From positions 1 through 7,675 of the forward strand of contig CAZROW010000095.1 in the NCBI GenBank assembly GCA_964601805.1: a stretch of DNA of 7,675 nucleotides, written 5' to 3'. The notes beneath the pieces are model-generated. The model worked only from the letters and a program-made list of their open reading frames with translations, was not told where the DNA came from and ran no database searches. The stretch is from Eutrophocola sp964601805 (GTDB lineage: Bacteria > Pseudomonadota > Gammaproteobacteria > Pseudomonadales > Pseudohongiellaceae). Shown here one piece after another: positions 6,391 through 7,675 of this stretch. Positions within the stretch are counted from its first letter, which is position 1. The number at the start of each line of letters is the position of its first letter. A program made the translations under genes and the position numbers.

Positions 6391-6397
6391 TCTCCCC
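6391..6397 (-). promoter_or_regulatory. Ribosome binding site deciding the PQQ dehydrogenase start
   Basis: On the minus strand GGGGAGA lies 7 nt before the ATG at 6383, giving the signal peptide start M-P-A-R-P-R. The upstream in-frame ATG at 6416 has no such site and would add 11 polar residues. Confidence 0.7.
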
Positions 6398-6404
6398 GTG
6401 TAGA

Positions 6405-6425
6405 ACGCCTGGTCATGGCAGGCGT
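6405..6425. repeat. Inverted repeat upstream of the PQQ dehydrogenase
   Basis: ACGCCTG (6405-6411) and CAGGCGT (6419-6425) are perfect 7-bp arms separated by 7 bp. In the dehydrogenase leader it could fold as an RNA hairpin just before the ribosome site or serve as a protein site. No known regulator matches. Confidence 0.35.
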
Positions 6426-6452
6426 GGATAAAGTGTTACATCTGGTCCCTGG

Positions 6453-6470
6453 CAGGTTTTTATTAACCTG
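6453..6470. repeat. 18-bp dyad in the divergent spacer
   Basis: CAGGTT (6453-6458) and AACCTG (6465-6470) are perfect arms around an AT-rich 6-bp centre (TTTATT). Size and spacing suit a dimeric helix-turn-helix regulator that could control the dehydrogenase operon. The regulator is not identified. Confidence 0.35.
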
Positions 6471-6511
6471 TTATTTCAATGGCCGGTGCTGGCATCGCCC
6501 ACGGGACTCAA

Positions 6512-6540
6512 TTATTATGTCGAATCGACAATCATATGAT
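6512..6540 (+). promoter_or_regulatory. Candidate promoter for the DUF6152 gene with palindromes in its spacer and -10
   Basis: TATGAT (6535-6540, 5 of 6 consensus) lies 17 bp after TTATTA (6512-6517, 3 of 6). The 13-bp palindrome TGTCGA-A-TCGACA (6518-6530) fills most of the spacer and is directly followed by the perfect 10-bp palindrome ATCATATGAT (6531-6540), which contains the -10. Transcription would start near 6547, about 25 nt before the ATG. A regulator bound here would directly control polymerase access. Confidence 0.4.
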
Positions 6541-6571
6541 GATTTAAAAAAATGACAACCGGAAAATTGCC

Positions 6572-6973
6572 ATGCTGAAAAAAATATCCAGTACTTTCAT
6601 CCTGTTGTGTCTTGTCAGTGTTACGGGAGTCATCCCGGTTCAGGCCCATCATTCCTTTTCTGTCTACTACGATCCCGAGAAGATGGTGACGGTGTCAGGC
6701 GTCGTGGAGAATTTCCGCTTTTCCAATCCCCACGGCATCGTTCACCTGGAAGCCCTTGATGACAATGGTAATGAGGTCGTCTGGACTGTAGAGACTACCG
6801 CGCCGGTATTCATGGCGCGGCGCGGCTGGTCCAAGAACACCATCAAGGCGGGTGAGCAGGTCACCATCCGTGGCTGGCATTCCCGCGACGGTTCCAACCT
6901 GATGCGCATGCAGGCCGCTTTCCGGCCCGATGGTTCGCAGATAGCCGGCGAACTGGATGCCAATGATAATTGA
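6572..6973 (+). CDS. DUF6152 family exported protein
   Basis: 133 aa, small periplasmic protein. A lysine-rich start (MLKK), a hydrophobic core (about 9-22) and P-V-Q-A-HH show a signal peptide cut after Ala25. The family pattern of DUF6152 (PF19649) is clear: H-H-S-F (26-29) at the mature N-terminus, V-S-G-V-V (41-45), S-N-P-H (51-54), R-R-G-W (83-86), I-K-A-G-E-Q-V-T (91-98) and R-D-G-S-N (105-109). The mature part should be a small beta-barrel. No function is established for the family as far as I know. It is divergent from the PQQ dehydrogenase operon and 19 bp upstream of the next exported protein, so those two are probably one operon. A weak ribosome site (GGAAAA, 6561-6566) precedes the ATG. 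The two leading histidines and His54 suggest possible metal binding, which is inference. Confidence 0.9.
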   Translation: MLKKISSTFILLCLVSVTGVIPVQAHHSFSVYYDPEKMVTVSGVVENFRFSNPHGIVHLEALDDNGNEVVWTVETTAPVFMARRGWSKNTIKAGEQVTIRGWHSRDGSNLMRMQAAFRPDGSQIAGELDANDN

Positions 6974-6992
6974 CAGGAATTTCGGGGGAATC

Positions 6993-7675
6993 ATGAAACT
7001 AATAAAACATACCAGCGTATTGGTACTGGTCCTTGGCCTTGTCCTGCAGGCCGGAACTGTGTCAGCGCAAATTGAAAAGAACAGCAAACTGGGTGGTAAC
7101 TGGTTTATCGCAAGGGGCCAGGAGCGTTTGCCTGAACTGGAAAACATGCTTGCACCCAATGTCGCCTTTATTCGTGATACCGGCTCACCCCGCGTCAACG
7201 GCGGTGATTTTGGTGACCTGGATGTCACCGATGCGGCCAGGGCTGAAGCCATGGCCTGGGACCCGTTGGCCTCGCAGACAATATCAGAAGTGTGTCGTCC
7301 GCCTTCCATTATCTACGCCATGCCCGGCCCTTTCTACGTGGAAATATTCCCGTCCACAGAAATGATCGTGATGAAACTGGAGTATTACGACCTGGTGCGC
7401 ATTATTTTCATGGATGGTCGTGAACATCCTGGTGACGACTATCCGCATACTGCAACCGGGCATTCAGTGGGTCGCTGGGAAGGTGATGTGCTGGAGGTTG
7501 ATACTACCCACCTGCACAAGGCCACCATTTATGACAATGGCCTGAATCATTCCGAAAACATTCATGTCACGGAACGTTTCATGGTGTCGGAAGACGGCAA
7601 CTACTTACACATGACCCAGGAGTTTGATGACCCCGAGGTGCTCAATAACCGGGCAGCCCGTTACGTGGTTTACGC
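6993..7675 (+). CDS. Exported protein of unknown function with W-E-G-D motif (partial)
   Basis: The frame is open from the ATG at 6993 to the right edge (227 full codons) with no stop, so the gene is cut by the window. GGGGGA lies just before the ATG. Residues 1-25 are a signal peptide (hydrophobic 9-20, then T-V-S-A-QI), so the product is exported. I recognise a recurrent but unnamed pattern, common in Acidobacteria and Proteobacteria beside DUF6152 genes: M-D-G-R-E-H-P (140-146), a G-H-S-V-G-R-W-E-G-D block (156-165), V-D-T-T (169-172) and H-S-E-N-I-H-V-T-E-R-F (186-196). Several conserved His and acidic residues (His145, His152, His157, Asp165, His186, Glu188, Glu194) could form an active or binding site, but no reaction is known to me. 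It lies 19 bp after the DUF6152 gene and likely shares its mRNA. Confidence 0.8.
   Translation, partial: MKLIKHTSVLVLVLGLVLQAGTVSAQIEKNSKLGGNWFIARGQERLPELENMLAPNVAFIRDTGSPRVNGGDFGDLDVTDAARAEAMAWDPLASQTISEVCRPPSIIYAMPGPFYVEIFPSTEMIVMKLEYYDLVRIIFMDGREHPGDDYPHTATGHSVGRWEGDVLEVDTTHLHKATIYDNGLNHSENIHVTERFMVSEDGNYLHMTQEFDDPEVLNNRAARYVVY

Noticed and set aside
6384..6416. 11-residue N-terminal extension of the PQQ dehydrogenase
   Set aside because: No ribosome site precedes the ATG at 6416, while GGGGAGA precedes the ATG at 6383.
7033..7365. Plus-strand open frame of 110 codons near the right edge
   Set aside because: It is in another frame from the longer exported W-E-G-D protein, which has a signal peptide, a ribosome site and family motifs.

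Overview
The window looks like a chromosomal piece of a Gram-negative proteobacterium, most likely an environmental (possibly marine) gammaproteobacterium. This rests on moderately GC-rich coding sequence, six proteins with Sec-type signal peptides that predict a periplasm, a PQQ/cytochrome c dehydrogenase, and a REP-type palindrome pair carrying the GTAG signature. The species cannot be named from the sequence alone.

Left part (1-2531): a minus-strand pair consists of the first codons of a GH13 sugar phosphorylase (sucrose- or glucosylglycerol-phosphorylase type, running off the left edge), preceded by a secreted alpha/beta hydrolase. A divergent major facilitator transporter with fucose-permease-like signatures lies on the plus strand. 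The shared spacer (1055-1211) holds a plausible promoter with a perfect TATAAT and a 17-bp dyad, suggesting a regulated carbohydrate uptake and use locus. The transporter's stop codon lies inside a REP pair (BIME) that fills the start of the next intergenic region.

Middle (2657-3742): a secreted esterase D/antigen-85-type esterase ends at a strong bidirectional terminator that it shares with the convergent operon to its right.

Right part (3761-7675): a minus-strand operon encodes a periplasmic quinohemoprotein dehydrogenase (N-terminal cytochrome c fused to a PQQ beta-propeller) followed by an exported SnoaL-like protein. Divergent from it, across a 188-bp spacer rich in palindromes, runs a plus-strand pair: a small exported DUF6152 protein and an exported protein of unknown function with a W-E-G-D motif that runs off the right edge. 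These four genes probably serve one periplasmic oxidation process whose substrate is unknown. The dehydrogenase has the Asp-x-Asp signature of lanthanide-dependent enzymes, an Asp where the family has a metal-binding Glu, and lacks the usual vicinal disulfide. The DUF6152 protein would start with His-His after signal peptide removal, which invites a metal-binding hypothesis. No RNA genes, insertion sequences or CRISPR arrays were seen.
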